From Akkermansia muciniphila (lineage in GTDB: Bacteria > Verrucomicrobiota > Verrucomicrobiia > Limisphaerales > UBA11320), in the NCBI GenBank assembly GCA_945861575.1, contig CAMAVD010000011.1:1-45840 (forward strand): a DNA stretch of 45,840 nt. The letters are read 5' to 3'. Below the pieces are notes generated by a model that saw nothing but the letters and a program-made list of their open reading frames with translations, was not told the origin of the DNA and did no database searches. Both the position numbers and the translations under genes were made by a program. Shown here piece by piece: positions 9,137-18,776 of the stretch (position 1 is the first letter of the stretch; every line of letters starts with the position of its first letter).

Positions 9137-9676
9137 ATGACCACTGAAGGATCCACTGAGAACCTTGATTCTGACTCCGACGCCTCCGACACGCCTCTCT
9201 CCCCTGAAGAGATCGCGGCGCTGCGGAACCGCGCGGAGAAGGCGGATGAGCACTGGAATCTGCTACTCCGCACGACTGCCGACTTTGATAACTTTAAGAA
9301 GAGAGCGGCTCGGGAGCGGCAGGACGCCCTGAAGTTTGCCACCGAGGCTTTGCTGGAGAAGTTAATTCCTGTCCTGGACAATTTCGAGATGGCGATCGCC
9401 GCTGCCCAGCAAGCTTCGTCCACTCCTGAATCCTTGCGGACAGGCGTGAACATGATTCATCAGCAACTGAGAAACGTGCTTTCCGACGCCGGTTTGCAGG
9501 AGGTCAGTGCGCAGGGACAGGTTTTCGATCCAAATCAACATGAGGCCGTCTCCGAGCAGGAGAGCACCGAAGTTGCGGAGGGCCAGGTCTTGCAGCAATT
9601 GCGGAAGGGGTATCGCCTTCGTGAGAGATTGCTTCGTCCGGCGACCGTGGTGGTGGCCAAGGCACCTGTTGTTTGA
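9137..9676 (+). CDS. grpE: Nucleotide exchange factor GrpE
   Basis: GrpE releases ADP from DnaK in the Hsp70 cycle. The protein has 179 residues, near the family norm. The N-terminal 35 residues are acidic and probably disordered. A coiled-coil helix follows (EEIAALRNRAEKADEHWN), then the family core: RTTADFDNFKKRAARERQD, LLEKLIPVLDNFEMA, GVNMIHQQL, FDPNQHEAV, and a final PATVVVAK strand. The ATG at 9137 has only a weak ribosome site. It lies 75 bases after secA and 9 bases before dnaJ, so co-transcription with dnaJ is likely. dnaK is not in the window, and no CIRCE repeat was seen upstream. Confidence 0.96.
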   Translation: MTTEGSTENLDSDSDASDTPLSPEEIAALRNRAEKADEHWNLLLRTTADFDNFKKRAARERQDALKFATEALLEKLIPVLDNFEMAIAAAQQASSTPESLRTGVNMIHQQLRNVLSDAGLQEVSAQGQVFDPNQHEAVSEQESTEVAEGQVLQQLRKGYRLRERLLRPATVVVAKAPVV

Positions 9677-9685
9677 TTTTGAGCC

Positions 9686-10822
9686 ATGGCGAAGCGCGAC
9701 TACTACGAGGTCCTTGGGGTGGCGAAGGGCGCCTCCGAGGAGGATATTAAGAAGGCTTACCGCAAGCTGGCGGTAAAGCACCATCCCGACAAGAATCCCG
9801 GCGATAAGTCGGCGGAGGAAAAGTTCAAGGAACTGGGTGAGGCATACGAGGTCCTGAGTGAGTCGCAGAAGCGCGCGGCCTATGACCAGATGGGGCATGA
9901 CGCATTTGATCCCCGTCGACGTGCTCAAGCGGGAGGGGCGGGTTTTCATGACCCCTCGGACATCTTTCGAGAGGTTTTTGGCAATGGGGGGAGCATTTTT
10001 GAGGAGCTTTTTTCGGGAGGCTCGCGTCGCGCGGATCCGCGAGGTCCCCAGCGGGGCGATGATCTGCGTTATGATCTGGAACTGACCTTCGAGGAGGCGG
10101 TGGGTGGTTGCGAAAAGGAGATTAGCGTCACCCGCTTAATGCCGTGTGAGAAATGCAGCGGATCCGGCGCAGAGGGTCCGCCCCGCAAGCGCACCTGTGC
10201 CACCTGTGGCGGGCGGGGCCAGGTGGTGACCTCCCGGGGTATCTTCAGCTTGGCTCAGGCCTGTCCGCGCTGCAATGGGCAGGGGCAGATGATTGAGAAT
10301 CCCTGCCGTACGTGTGAAGGCGAAGGGCGCCAGGAGCGACCCGGTAAAGTGAACCTGAGGATCCCCGCCGGTGTGGATACGGGCACCCGGCTTCGCTCGA
10401 CAGGCGAGGGCGAGTCCGGAAGACGTGGAGGGCCCTCCGGTGACCTCTACGTGGTCCTCCACGTTCGCGCTCATGACCTGTTTGAACGCGACGGGGATGA
10501 CTTGCACTGCGAGGTTCCGATTCATTTTGTGCAAGCGGCGTTAGGTGCCGATATCGAGGTGCCTACTCTTCAGGGAAAGGCGCATATTAAGCTTCCCGCT
10601 GGCACTCAAAGCGGCACCACCTTTCGCTTAAGAACCAAGGGCGTGCGTAATGTACACGGGCACGGAAGCGGTGATCTTCATGTGAAGGTCGTTGTGGAGA
10701 TTCCCTCGAAGCTCAATTCGGCGCAGCGGGCCAAGTTGGAGGAGTTTGCCCAGCTGTGTGATGAGACAGTGAATCCCATCGGGAAAGGTTTCCTGGATCG
10801 CGCCAAGGCGTTCTTCAGTTAA
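9686..10822 (+). CDS. dnaJ: Chaperone DnaJ (Hsp40)
   Basis: DnaJ delivers unfolded clients to DnaK and stimulates its ATPase. The protein has 378 residues, the usual length. The J domain spans 1-70 with HPD at 33-35. A short Gly/Phe-rich linker follows ([19 protein letters not shown]). The zinc-finger domain has four CxxCxGxG-type repeats: [24 protein letters not shown] and CRTCEGEG. The C-terminal substrate-binding domains include [16 protein letters not shown] and the [15 protein letters not shown] segment. It starts 9 bases after the grpE stop, and its TAA directly abuts the rsmE ATG. Confidence 0.98.
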   Translation: MAKRDYYEVLGVAKGASEEDIKKAYRKLAVKHHPDKNPGDKSAEEKFKELGEAYEVLSESQKRAAYDQMGHDAFDPRRRAQAGGAGFHDPSDIFREVFGNGGSIFEELFSGGSRRADPRGPQRGDDLRYDLELTFEEAVGGCEKEISVTRLMPCEKCSGSGAEGPPRKRTCATCGGRGQVVTSRGIFSLAQACPRCNGQGQMIENPCRTCEGEGRQERPGKVNLRIPAGVDTGTRLRSTGEGESGRRGGPSGDLYVVLHVRAHDLFERDGDDLHCEVPIHFVQAALGADIEVPTLQGKAHIKLPAGTQSGTTFRLRTKGVRNVHGHGSGDLHVKVVVEIPSKLNSAQRAKLEEFAQLCDETVNPIGKGFLDRAKAFFS

Positions 10823-11584
10823 ATGCGTCGATTTTACCTAAACCCCGAGGCCTGCAACGAACCGCGCTTGCTGCTCCGGGGAGATGAGGCGCATCACGCG
10901 GCTCGCGTTCTGCGAATCGAGGTCGGTGAACGCGTGGCTGTGCTGGATGGCGCAGGCCGCATCCTGACGTGTGTGGTCCACTCCGTTTCAAAGGCGGAGC
11001 TTCTTTTGGACCCTGTCCAGACGGAGCGGTTTCCTCAGGATCCTACATCGATCAGCCTGGTGTGTGGCATCCCTAAGGGTGGCAGCTTTGATGACATTCT
11101 GGACCAGGCCATCGAGTTGGGAGTGCATGAGGTGGTGCCCTTGGTTACGGACCACGGCAACGTGCGTCTGGACTCCAAGCATGCCCGCGAGAAGCACCAC
11201 AAGTGGCAGGCGGCAGCGGTGGAAAGTATCAAGCAATGCGGATCTCCCTGGCTGCCGGCCGTCGCGCCCGTTTCAAATGTCGGTCAGGCCGCGGCCAGAG
11301 GTTCCGCTACGGATCTGGTCCTCTTGTCGGACCTGAGATCAGGTTCGCAAGAAATTGGCCAAGCTTTGGAGGCCTGCCGGACTCGGCTTGGCCGGTTGCC
11401 CGCGTCCGTATCCATCTGGGTTGGACCTGAAGGAGACTTTTCTCCACGCGAGTTGGGCATTCTGCAGAATGCTCGGGCTATTTCGGTCACCCTAGGCCCT
11501 CGAGTCCTTCGTTGTGCAACCGCCGCAGTCGCTTCCGTTGCGCTGCTGGCTCATCAATTTAGGTTGGCCGTTCGGAAGGGCTGA
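10823..11584 (+). CDS. rsmE: 16S rRNA m3U1498 methyltransferase RsmE
   Basis: RsmE methylates N3 of U1498 in 16S rRNA using S-adenosylmethionine. The protein has 253 residues, typical of the SPOUT (knotted) family. The N-terminal PUA-like part has DEAHHAARVLRIEVGERVAVLDGAG. The knot region has WVGPEGDFSPREL and VTLGPRVLRCATAAVA. The usual LRTETA motif here reads LRCATA, so the conserved Glu is Ala. The start codon follows the dnaJ stop with no gap, which suggests translational coupling. The dnaJ-rsmE order is known in several bacteria. Confidence 0.93.
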   Translation: MRRFYLNPEACNEPRLLLRGDEAHHAARVLRIEVGERVAVLDGAGRILTCVVHSVSKAELLLDPVQTERFPQDPTSISLVCGIPKGGSFDDILDQAIELGVHEVVPLVTDHGNVRLDSKHAREKHHKWQAAAVESIKQCGSPWLPAVAPVSNVGQAAARGSATDLVLLSDLRSGSQEIGQALEACRTRLGRLPASVSIWVGPEGDFSPRELGILQNARAISVTLGPRVLRCATAAVASVALLAHQFRLAVRKG

Positions 11585-11937
11585 TCGAGTCCCCGCCTCT
11601 CGTGAGGCTCTCTGGTGGGCTGAGATATATTCCTTGTTCAAGTGCTTGCGGGCTTGTTCCGATCATACCTCGGTAGGGTGAGAGTCTTTTGAGGAGAGAA
11701 CCTGCCGTGGGGAAGATCGGGGGGCGAGGCGATACGAGGTATCAACGTTCTCTATGCGGCGGGTCTTGCAAACGGGGCTCCCCCTAAAATAAACGAGCAC
11801 GCTATGGGGAAGCTAGATCATGGGGTCGATGGGGTACGACGCGTAGGGGGTTCCTGGGAAGAGAGGAGATCGGTCGATCTCGCAGGGGCCTCCCAATGGG
11901 TCAGGCCGACTTCTGTGACGCGATCAGGAGGGGTGTT
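11585..11937. other. Intergenic region between rsmE and the Sel1 gene
   Basis: These 353 bases contain no supportable gene. A small stem, GCCTC-TCGT-GAGGC, lies at 11595-11608 just after rsmE and could help end the transcript, though no T-run follows. The remainder probably holds the promoter for the Sel1-cheB pair; no clear -35/-10 pair was found. Confidence 0.35.
11926..11931 (+). promoter_or_regulatory. Strong ribosome binding site fixing the Sel1 start
   Basis: AGGAGG sits 6 bases before the ATG at 11938. It selects that codon over the in-frame ATG at 11896, which has no comparable site. Confidence 0.8.
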
Positions 11938-12567
11938 ATGATTCGCGATACTAAGCAATCCGCTAAGGATTCCCAAGCTGCCCACCCCTCTTCTTCACTT
12001 AGACATGATCCTCCGGAGGCCACCAACTCGGGCGTGTCGCGCAACACTGGTATGGGTGTTCATAATTCGAGAACTCACGCAGAGACGGGTGATCCTGAAG
12101 CTCAATATCAGTTGGCTCTCTCCTACCTCAACGGTCAGGGCGTCACGCAGAATGAGGAGCAGGCCGCTTTCTGGTTGCGCAAGGCAGCTCACCAGGGACA
12201 TGCAAGGGCCCAAGATAGCTTGGGTGTGCGCTACTCCACGGGGGAGGGTGTTCAACAAAGCGATCTTGAGGCGCTGGGCTGGTTCCGTCGTGCGGCGGAG
12301 CAGGGCTATCCTGTGGCGCAGTTCAACTTGGCGCTCGCCTATGCTCAGGGACGCGGCACTGGGACCAATCTCATCGAGGCCTACGCGTGGTTTTGCCTCT
12401 GCGCTGAGCAAGGAGATACGGCAGCAGCAGGGGCCGTGGAGACTCTCCTGGAATCGTTGTCACTCGACGAACTGAAGAAGGCGCGGGTCCTCTTCCATCG
12501 ACTTTATCGCCGCTTCTCGCCCGCTGCTTCTGACGGCGGCTCAACTTCTCCGAAGCAGGCTGCGTGA
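11938..12567 (+). CDS. Sel1-like repeat (SLR) protein
   Basis: The protein has 209 residues from the ATG at 11938. After a polar N-terminal region of about 45 residues it carries consecutive Sel1-type alpha-alpha repeats: GDPEAQYQLALSYLNGQGV, a second unit starting GHARAQDSLGVRYSTGEGV, and a third starting GYPVAQFNLALAYAQGRG. A degenerate fourth unit begins near EQGDTAAAGAVETLL. SLR proteins are scaffolds for protein-protein contacts, often in signalling or envelope stress. No signal peptide is visible, so it is probably cytoplasmic. Its TGA overlaps the GTG start of the CheB-like gene (GTGA), so the two are likely coupled in translation and may work together. Confidence 0.88.
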   Translation: MIRDTKQSAKDSQAAHPSSSLRHDPPEATNSGVSRNTGMGVHNSRTHAETGDPEAQYQLALSYLNGQGVTQNEEQAAFWLRKAAHQGHARAQDSLGVRYSTGEGVQQSDLEALGWFRRAAEQGYPVAQFNLALAYAQGRGTGTNLIEAYAWFCLCAEQGDTAAAGAVETLLESLSLDELKKARVLFHRLYRRFSPAASDGGSTSPKQAA

Positions 12568-13727
12568 CACTCCGAGCAGTAAACGCCTGTATGGCATCAA
12601 CCCCGTTTGGAAAAATAAACGTCGCTTTCGCCTCCGCTTCACCGGCGGGCAGCCATCCGCTGGTCACGGCATTGTCGGGAATTCCCGAACTGGACCTGTG
12701 GAATGCTGGTGCCGAGCCTTTGGACTTTCTCGATCATCCGGACCGACTGGCGAACGTTCAAGTGATTGTCTTGGTGGCGGGGCCTTCGCTGGTGGACATG
12801 CGCCTTCTGCTGCGGCGATTCTCCCTGGCGTCAACCCCGCCGGTCGTGGTTGTGGCGACCGGATTGGAGATTGGCTCAGAGCAGGTCATCGACCTCTTCA
12901 ACGCTGGGGCGGTAGATGTGGTGGCTGCCGTCCGGGCCGTGTCGTTTTCGTCATTGAGTGCCGCGGTGGATCGTCTTCTCAAGTCCATTCGATCGGTGGC
13001 TCGTGTGCGCCAGGACCTCCCAGCCAGGCCCGCTTCAGTCAGGGGGGTGGTCCCGGGGTCAGCACCTCTTCCTACTCGTATTTCACCCACCGGGGTTCGC
13101 TATCATCCGCGGCAGATCCTTCTCATCGGCGCCTCCACGGGTGGGACGGAAGCGATTCGGGACGTCCTGACCAAGCTGCCTTCCGACCTGCCTGGAATCT
13201 GTATTGTTCAGCATATCCCGGCGGCCTTCTCAAAATGTTTTGCGGCACGCATGAACGATCTCTGTCAAATGGAGGTGAGAGAGGCTGTTAATGGCGACGT
13301 GGTTCGTTCGGGTTTGGCGCTTGTGGCTCCAGGCGGCTTTCACATGGAGCTGCGTTGGAGGGCCTCTTCTGGACATTACGAGGTAAGGCTGCAGCAGGGG
13401 CCTTTGGAACATTATCAGCGACCTGCAGTTGATGTCTTGTTTCGTACCGGAGCCCACGCTGCTGGACGCCACGCTTTGGCGGTTCTGCTGACTGGGATGG
13501 GACGGGACGGAGCCCTTGGAATGCGCGAATTAAGGGAGGCCAGGGCAGTGAATCTTGCTCAGGACGAAAAGACCTGCGTTGTATTCGGCATGCCGGGCTC
13601 CGCCTGTGAGCTTGGGGTAGTCGATTCTGTGGTTCCGCTTCCCGAGATGGCATCGGCCATTCTCCGCAGGCTTCAAAGTATGAGTGCAGTGCAAGCAGCC
13701 CCAGTCCTCTCTGAGAGAATGTCCTAG
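12564..13727 (+). CDS. CheB-type protein methylesterase with degenerate receiver domain
   Basis: The protein has 387 residues from a GTG overlapping the preceding stop; an ATG at 12591 is the alternative. The C-terminal half is a CheB methylesterase/deamidase domain with the catalytic triad intact: Ser191 in IGASTGGTEAI, His217 in IVQHIPAAF and Asp315 in LTGMGRDGALGM. The family removes methyl groups from chemoreceptor glutamates. The N-terminal half has the size and closing motif of a receiver domain (FNAGAVDVV) but lacks the acidic pocket: the DD pair reads AS (FASASPAG), and the strand that should carry the phospho-acceptor Asp reads IVLVAGPS. Phosphorylation control is therefore unlikely. 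No cheR, cheA or receptor gene lies nearby. Regulation through the Sel1 protein is an inference from the overlap. Confidence 0.88.
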   Translation: MTLRAVNACMASTPFGKINVAFASASPAGSHPLVTALSGIPELDLWNAGAEPLDFLDHPDRLANVQVIVLVAGPSLVDMRLLLRRFSLASTPPVVVVATGLEIGSEQVIDLFNAGAVDVVAAVRAVSFSSLSAAVDRLLKSIRSVARVRQDLPARPASVRGVVPGSAPLPTRISPTGVRYHPRQILLIGASTGGTEAIRDVLTKLPSDLPGICIVQHIPAAFSKCFAARMNDLCQMEVREAVNGDVVRSGLALVAPGGFHMELRWRASSGHYEVRLQQGPLEHYQRPAVDVLFRTGAHAAGRHALAVLLTGMGRDGALGMRELREARAVNLAQDEKTCVVFGMPGSACELGVVDSVVPLPEMASAILRRLQSMSAVQAAPVLSERMS

Positions 13728-13774
13728 CCCGGATTTTTCAGAGTCCCATACCACGAGTGGCATCCACGCACGGC

Positions 13775-14926
13775 CTACAACCTCAGTCTCTCACGCGCTT
13801 TGCTGACACGGCCAACGGCCTCGGCTGTTGTCGAGCCGATCCCGTTCAAATGCCCCATCTTCCTGCCGACACGCGCCTCCGCCTTTCCGTAAAGATGCAG
13901 TTTCACCCAGGGATCCTGCAGGGCATTCGCCCAGTCGGGTTCGCCCGCTTCCCAGAGATGCCCCAATAGGTTGGCCATCGCAGCGGGGCGATGAAGTTCG
14001 GTAGAACCGAGAGGGAGGCCACACACGGCTCGCAACTGCTGCTCAAACTGGCTGGTAGCGCAGGCGTCGAGGGTCAGATGTCCAGAGTTATGGGTGCGCG
14101 GAGCCAACTCGTTTACTAGGATCCTTCCGTCGCGGGTTAGAAACATTTCGACTGTGAGCAGGCCAACCACGTCTAACGACTCCAAGATTCCGGATGCGAT
14201 TGCGCAAGCCTGACAGGCGAGGGTTTCAGAAAGGTCTGCCGGAGCAAAGGTGATGTCGAGAATGTGGTTCGCATGCCCGTTCTCAAAGACAGGGAAGGCT
14301 CGGACATCGCCCGAGAGAGTGCGAGCGGCCACCACCGAGATCTCCTTTTCAAAGTCGACGAAGGCCTCGTAGATCGCTTCGGCCCCTTTCAATGCGAGGA
14401 AGGCGTTCGTCAGTTCCGCAGCGGATCTGAGTTTCACTTGTCCCTTGCCGTCGTAACCAAAGCTGGCGGTCTTGAGCACGGCGGGCAGCCCTAAATCCTG
14501 AGCTGCGGCCTGCAACTCTGCGAGCGATGTGATCCTGCGGAAAGGGGTTACGGGAAATCCGTGATCCTGAAGAAAACTTTTTTCGCGCAGCCGCTGTTGA
14601 GTGATGTGCAGCACCTGGCCGTCCGGCCGCACCGGGGCAAACTCGGCAGCGGCGCGCGTGGTGGCGGACGGAACGTTCTCGAATTCAAAGGTGACCACAT
14701 CCACCCCCTGCGCGAAGGCGCGCACGGCGTCTAGATCGTCGTAATTTGACACCACTTCGCGGTCCGCCACCTGGCCCGCCGGGGAGTCCGAATCTGGTGA
14801 GAATATGGCTACGGTATAGCCCATTTGTTTAGCGGCGATGGCCAGCATCCGGCCAAGTTGGCCGCTTCCCAGGATGCCGATGGTGGCTCCAGGGAGAATG
14901 GGGGCGAGGGCGGAGGGCTCGGTCAT
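13775..14926 (-). CDS. purK: N5-carboxyaminoimidazole ribonucleotide synthase PurK
   Basis: PurK is an ATP-grasp enzyme that carboxylates aminoimidazole ribonucleotide with bicarbonate in purine synthesis. The protein has 383 residues, the normal size. Seen are [22 protein letters not shown] near the N-terminus, the ATP-grasp elements [16 protein letters not shown] and [18 protein letters not shown], and the C-terminal signature [18 protein letters not shown]. Its ATG overlaps the purE stop by four bases (ATGA), showing a purE-purK operon with coupled translation. It converges on the CheB-like gene, with 47 bases between the stops. Confidence 0.97.
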   Translation of the reverse strand: MTEPSALAPILPGATIGILGSGQLGRMLAIAAKQMGYTVAIFSPDSDSPAGQVADREVVSNYDDLDAVRAFAQGVDVVTFEFENVPSATTRAAAEFAPVRPDGQVLHITQQRLREKSFLQDHGFPVTPFRRITSLAELQAAAQDLGLPAVLKTASFGYDGKGQVKLRSAAELTNAFLALKGAEAIYEAFVDFEKEISVVAARTLSGDVRAFPVFENGHANHILDITFAPADLSETLACQACAIASGILESLDVVGLLTVEMFLTRDGRILVNELAPRTHNSGHLTLDACATSQFEQQLRAVCGLPLGSTELHRPAAMANLLGHLWEAGEPDWANALQDPWVKLHLYGKAEARVGRKMGHLNGIGSTTAEAVGRVSKARERLRL

Positions 14927-15507
14927 GCTTGAGGGGGCAGGGTTCGATTTTTCAGGACTTTACTCGTCTGGTGGCGACGGAATTGGGCGTAGGCTTTGCG
15001 AAACTCAGGATACTTGCCGCCCAGGATGGCCGCTGCCAGCAGCGCGGCATTGATGGCTCCTGCCTTTCCGATCGCCAAGGTCCCAACCGGCACTCCGCCC
15101 GGCATCTGGACGATCGAGAGCAGGGAGTCGATGCCGTTTAATGCTTTGGATTCCACGGGTACGCCCAAAACGGGAAGCGAGGTCTTGGAAGCGCACATCC
15201 CAGGAAGATGGGCGGCTCCGCCGGCTCCTGCGATGAGGACCTCGAGCCCGCGTCGCTCTGCCTCTGCCGCGTAGCTGAAGAGGAGATCCGGAGTTCGGTG
15301 CGCGGAGACGACCTGCGCTTCATAAGGCACTCCCAACGCTTCCAGCTGGGCGACGGTATGCTGGAGAGTTTCCCAGTCAGACTGGCTTCCCATGATCACG
15401 CCCACCAGGGGGCTGCGCTTTGGCTTCGGTTTCACTTCCGCGACTAAACAGGCTTCTCTTGCGAAAATCAATGCCTCGAACGTGAGGGCTGCCATTGAAA
15501 GGGGCAT
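14923..15507 (-). CDS. purE: N5-carboxyaminoimidazole ribonucleotide mutase PurE
   Basis: PurE moves the carboxyl group of the PurK product to C4 of the imidazole ring. Class I motifs are clear: [37 protein letters not shown], and a C-terminal [17 protein letters not shown] segment. The protein has 194 residues from the first ATG and so carries about 30 residues before the usual start of the fold. The true start may lie further in, but no better ribosome site is evident. It begins within 90 bases of the divergent DUF1549/DUF1553 gene, so the two share an intergenic control region. Confidence 0.96.
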   Translation of the reverse strand: MPLSMAALTFEALIFAREACLVAEVKPKPKRSPLVGVIMGSQSDWETLQHTVAQLEALGVPYEAQVVSAHRTPDLLFSYAAEAERRGLEVLIAGAGGAAHLPGMCASKTSLPVLGVPVESKALNGIDSLLSIVQMPGGVPVGTLAIGKAGAINAALLAAAILGGKYPEFRKAYAQFRRHQTSKVLKNRTLPPQA

Positions 15508-15594
15508 TTGTGGTTCCGTTCTGGTCGGGTAGGCCCAAGTATGTTACACGTGGGTGCGGCACAAATGACACCACAGGATATCCGACCAAAGAGA

Positions 15595-18500
15595 ATGGAT
15601 TCGACTGCTTGCGGGAATCGACCCCGGGGGATGGATCTCTCGCTTTGCGCGAATTCTTCGGGCATCGTCGGCGTCAAGTCTCGGGTGGTCGCTGGTTTCA
15701 AACAAGCGTGGGTATTCTGGGTCCTTTGGCTAGGGGTGTCGTCAGCCCTGCCGGATGCGGATGCGTCTCCCCCCGAGGCGCACTGGGCCTTCCGCTCCCC
15801 CGTCGCTGGGGCACTTCCGTCCGTTCAACAAGGCCGCTGGTGCCATAATCCCATCGATCGCTTTATCCTCGCGGGCTTGGAGGCGCACGGCCTGCGCCCG
15901 CAGGTGCCGGCGCAGAAACGGACGCTGATTCGTAGGGTCTACCTGGATCTTCTCGGACTCCCTCCCACCCCCGCTCAAGTGGAGCGCTTCCTATCGGATC
16001 CCCGTTCCAACGCGTATGAGGCGCTGGTGGATGAACTGCTCGCTTCCCCTCACTACGGAGAACGCTGGGGGCGGTGGTGGCTGGACCTCGCCCGCTATGC
16101 CGATAGCAATGGCCAGGATGAGAACAAGTTCATGGCGAATGCTTGGCGGTATCGGGATTGGGTCATTCGTTCTCTGAACGCCGATCTGCCCTTCTCGGAT
16201 TTTCTGACTCAGCAGATCGCAGGAGATCTTCTTCCTGAGGTCGGTTCTTCTCAGCGCGAGATCTTCGATCGATGGACCGCCACGGGCCTGCTGGTGCTGG
16301 GTCCCAAGATGCTGGCCGAACAAGACAAGCCGAAGCTCGTGATGGACTTGGTTGACGAGCAGATCGATACCGTGAGCCGGGCCTTCCTGGGGCTCACTGT
16401 TTCCTGCGCCCGCTGCCACGACCACAAGTTCGATCCGATTCCAACTCGCGATTACTATGCCTTGGCTGGGATTTTCAAGAGCACCCGGTCCATGGCGGAC
16501 CTCGCCTTTGTTTCCAAATGGAATGAACGCAGCATCAACACCCGCGAGGAGCTTGCGGGCCGAGCGGAGTTCATTGCCGCCACCAACCGGATCAGCGCAG
16601 CACTGAGCGATCGAAACCGGGAAGCCGATGCCCAGCTGGCGTCACAGTGGCGGGAGCGGTCCAAAGACTACGCCCAGATTGCCTGGAGCCTGACTCACAC
16701 CTCCTCAATTCCCTTGGGGACTCAGAGGGTCGCTTCGATCGCCCGTGAGGCCCGGCTGCATGCGGAGACGCTCCAGCGTTGGACCGCTCATTTGGAACGG
16801 GAGCGCAAGCGGTCGGTGCTCACGGAGCTGCAATGGTCAGATTTAATTCGATCGCTTCCCGGCCTAGCGCATGACCTCGCCGGAGCTCCTGCGGCGTCCG
16901 GGCCTGTTATGGCTTGGGCCGACGGTAAGATTGGATCCGGCTTTGCGGCTCTCGGAGCGAACTATCTCGAAGTGCCCCATGATCCCTCGCTGGAGCCCCC
17001 GCAGCTGACTCTCGAGCTCTGGGTGCGTCCGGAGAGTTTACCCGGGGGCGATGAGCCCCGTCGTTGGATTGCCAGCAAGAATGCGAGCGAATGGGCCGAT
17101 GGGCACTACGGCCTTATTCTCCAGGGAAATCGTGCAGGCGCCTATCTGAATATTGGTGGTGGGGCCAGTAACGTGTTTCTAGCCCTATCGGAGAAGGGAG
17201 TGATGGAGGCACGCCGGTGGACCCATCTCGCTATGACCTATGACGGGCGGGCATTGAGACTTTTCTGCAAGGGTGAAGAGTCGGCTTCCATGGAAGTGAA
17301 TCGACCTCGCACTGCGGGGCAGGGCGCGTTTCAGATCGGGCGGCGAGTGGATGGCTTTCGGTATTTTCAAGGAGCCGTCGACGAGGTTCATCTTTTCTCC
17401 CGCGCTCTGAGCGCTAAGACTCTCAGGTCCCGAGCTCAAGCTTCCGCTGCCGCTGATTTGGCTCAGGATTCGGAAGCCAGCGACTCGTTGGTCCGAGCGT
17501 GGAGCTTTGTTCCTCAAAACTCCGAGGAGCAACAGGCCGTGAGTCGCGCCGAGCTCCGGGCACTTTGGTACGGGGAGGGAGGGCTTCTGGTTCCCCCGGC
17601 GGGAGCACGCGACTACTGGGCGACCGAGCATCGAGCAGCCGTGGAAGCCCTCGAGATCGAGCTCGCCTCGATCTTAGCACATCCACCCGTCCCCGAGGCG
17701 CTCTGCCTCGCCGTGGAGGAGAGTAAAGTGGTCGACCTGCCCGTGCATCTTCGTGGAAGCCATCTCGCGTTGGCGACGAATCCAATTCCGCGCGGCTTCC
17801 TCCCTGTGCTCAAGACAGCGGAACGGCCGACCGAGCCTCCGAAGGAGCGCAGCGGGCGCTTGGAACTGGCCCGATGGCTTTGCTCGCCGGATCATCCGCT
17901 GACCGCTCGGGTGACTGTGAACCGCCTTTGGCAGGCGCATTTCGGAGAAGGTCTTATGCGTAGCCCGGATAATTTTGGCCTGCGTGGGGACGCTCCGAGC
18001 CATCCGGAGCTCCTGGATTGGCTGGCGGTGGAATTCGTGAAACGGGGCTGGAGCCTCAAGCAAATGCACCGCTTGATCTTGGGCTCTTCGACCTACCAGC
18101 AGTCATCTCAAAGCTCAGATCTCGCTGTCTTGGAAAAGGATCCGGAGAACCGTTGGTTGAGTCGTTTTCCACGTCAACGCCTAGAGGGGGAGACGATCCG
18201 GGACTCGTTGCTCCTAGTCTCGGGCCGTTTGGATCCGGTCATGGGCGGTAGTTTGGTGAATTGGAAGAATGCTGAGTACGTGCCGGGTCGAGAGCAGGAG
18301 CCTTTTGATACCCTGCGACGGTCAATCTACTTGCCCGTGATTCGTGATCGGGTTTACGAGGTGTTCACGCTTTTCGATTTCGCGAATCCTAGTCTGGGCT
18401 GCGCCCAGCGCAAAACCACCACGGTGGCTCATCAGGCGCTGTTCTTCATGAATAGCCCCTTGGTGAAGGAATCTTCTCGCGCGCTGGCGGCGAGTTTGCT

Positions 18501-18711
18501 CAGTGCTCCGGTCGTATCGACTCCCGAGCTTATCGTGCAAGCGTACGAGCGATGTTTGGGACGCAAGCCGCAACTGGACGAGGTGCATCGTGCCGAGCGT
18601 TTTCTCGATGACGCGTCGCGCTTATTTAGTGGAACAAGGGCGAGCGAGCAGGCTTGGGCTGGCTTCTGTAAGACTCTTGTTTCTTCGAGCGAGTTTGTGT
18701 ACCGCGAATAG
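15595..18711 (+). CDS. DUF1549-LamG-DUF1553 (PSD1-type) secreted protein
   Basis: The start is uncertain: in-frame starts exist from 15508 (TTG) to 15631. 15595 is chosen for the purine-rich AAAGAGA before it. After a hydrophobic export segment (AWVFWVLWLGVSSALPDADA), DUF1549 begins near residue 85 (NPIDRFILAGLEAHG) and includes RYADSNGQDE and CARCHDHKFDP near 270. A LamG/concanavalin-like domain lies at about 445-615 (LTLELWVRPESL to FQGAVDEVHLFSRAL). DUF1553 runs from about 755 to the end (LTARVTVNRLWQAHFGEGL, SSTYQQSS, RRSIYLPVIRDR). The family is expanded in Planctomycetes and Verrucomicrobia and is linked to polymer use; its biochemistry is not settled. The N-terminal cytochrome-type domain (PSCyt1) found in many members is absent, and no DUF1501 partner follows. 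Confidence 0.88.
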   Translation: MDSTACGNRPRGMDLSLCANSSGIVGVKSRVVAGFKQAWVFWVLWLGVSSALPDADASPPEAHWAFRSPVAGALPSVQQGRWCHNPIDRFILAGLEAHGLRPQVPAQKRTLIRRVYLDLLGLPPTPAQVERFLSDPRSNAYEALVDELLASPHYGERWGRWWLDLARYADSNGQDENKFMANAWRYRDWVIRSLNADLPFSDFLTQQIAGDLLPEVGSSQREIFDRWTATGLLVLGPKMLAEQDKPKLVMDLVDEQIDTVSRAFLGLTVSCARCHDHKFDPIPTRDYYALAGIFKSTRSMADLAFVSKWNERSINTREELAGRAEFIAATNRISAALSDRNREADAQLASQWRERSKDYAQIAWSLTHTSSIPLGTQRVASIAREARLHAETLQRWTAHLERERKRSVLTELQWSDLIRSLPGLAHDLAGAPAASGPVMAWADGKIGSGFAALGANYLEVPHDPSLEPPQLTLELWVRPESLPGGDEPRRWIASKNASEWADGHYGLILQGNRAGAYLNIGGGASNVFLALSEKGVMEARRWTHLAMTYDGRALRLFCKGEESASMEVNRPRTAGQGAFQIGRRVDGFRYFQGAVDEVHLFSRALSAKTLRSRAQASAAADLAQDSEASDSLVRAWSFVPQNSEEQQAVSRAELRALWYGEGGLLVPPAGARDYWATEHRAAVEALEIELASILAHPPVPEALCLAVEESKVVDLPVHLRGSHLALATNPIPRGFLPVLKTAERPTEPPKERSGRLELARWLCSPDHPLTARVTVNRLWQAHFGEGLMRSPDNFGLRGDAPSHPELLDWLAVEFVKRGWSLKQMHRLILGSSTYQQSSQSSDLAVLEKDPENRWLSRFPRQRLEGETIRDSLLLVSGRLDPVMGGSLVNWKNAEYVPGREQEPFDTLRRSIYLPVIRDRVYEVFTLFDFANPSLGCAQRKTTTVAHQALFFMNSPLVKESSRALAASLLSAPVVSTPELIVQAYERCLGRKPQLDEVHRAERFLDDASRLFSGTRASEQAWAGFCKTLVSSSEFVYRE

Positions 18712-18724
18712 ACGCTAGGTGAGA

Positions 18725-18739
18725 CAGCCCCCGGGGCTG
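18725..18739 (+). terminator. Possible hairpin after the DUF1553 gene
   Basis: CAGCCCC-C-GGGGCTG is a perfect inverted repeat 14 bases past the stop; it would fold as a 5-bp stem with a CCCGG loop. There is no T-run, so intrinsic termination is doubtful. Confidence 0.3.
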
Positions 18740-18776
18740 GCGTACGAGATTGGATGCGGACGGAGCTAAAGGTTGA

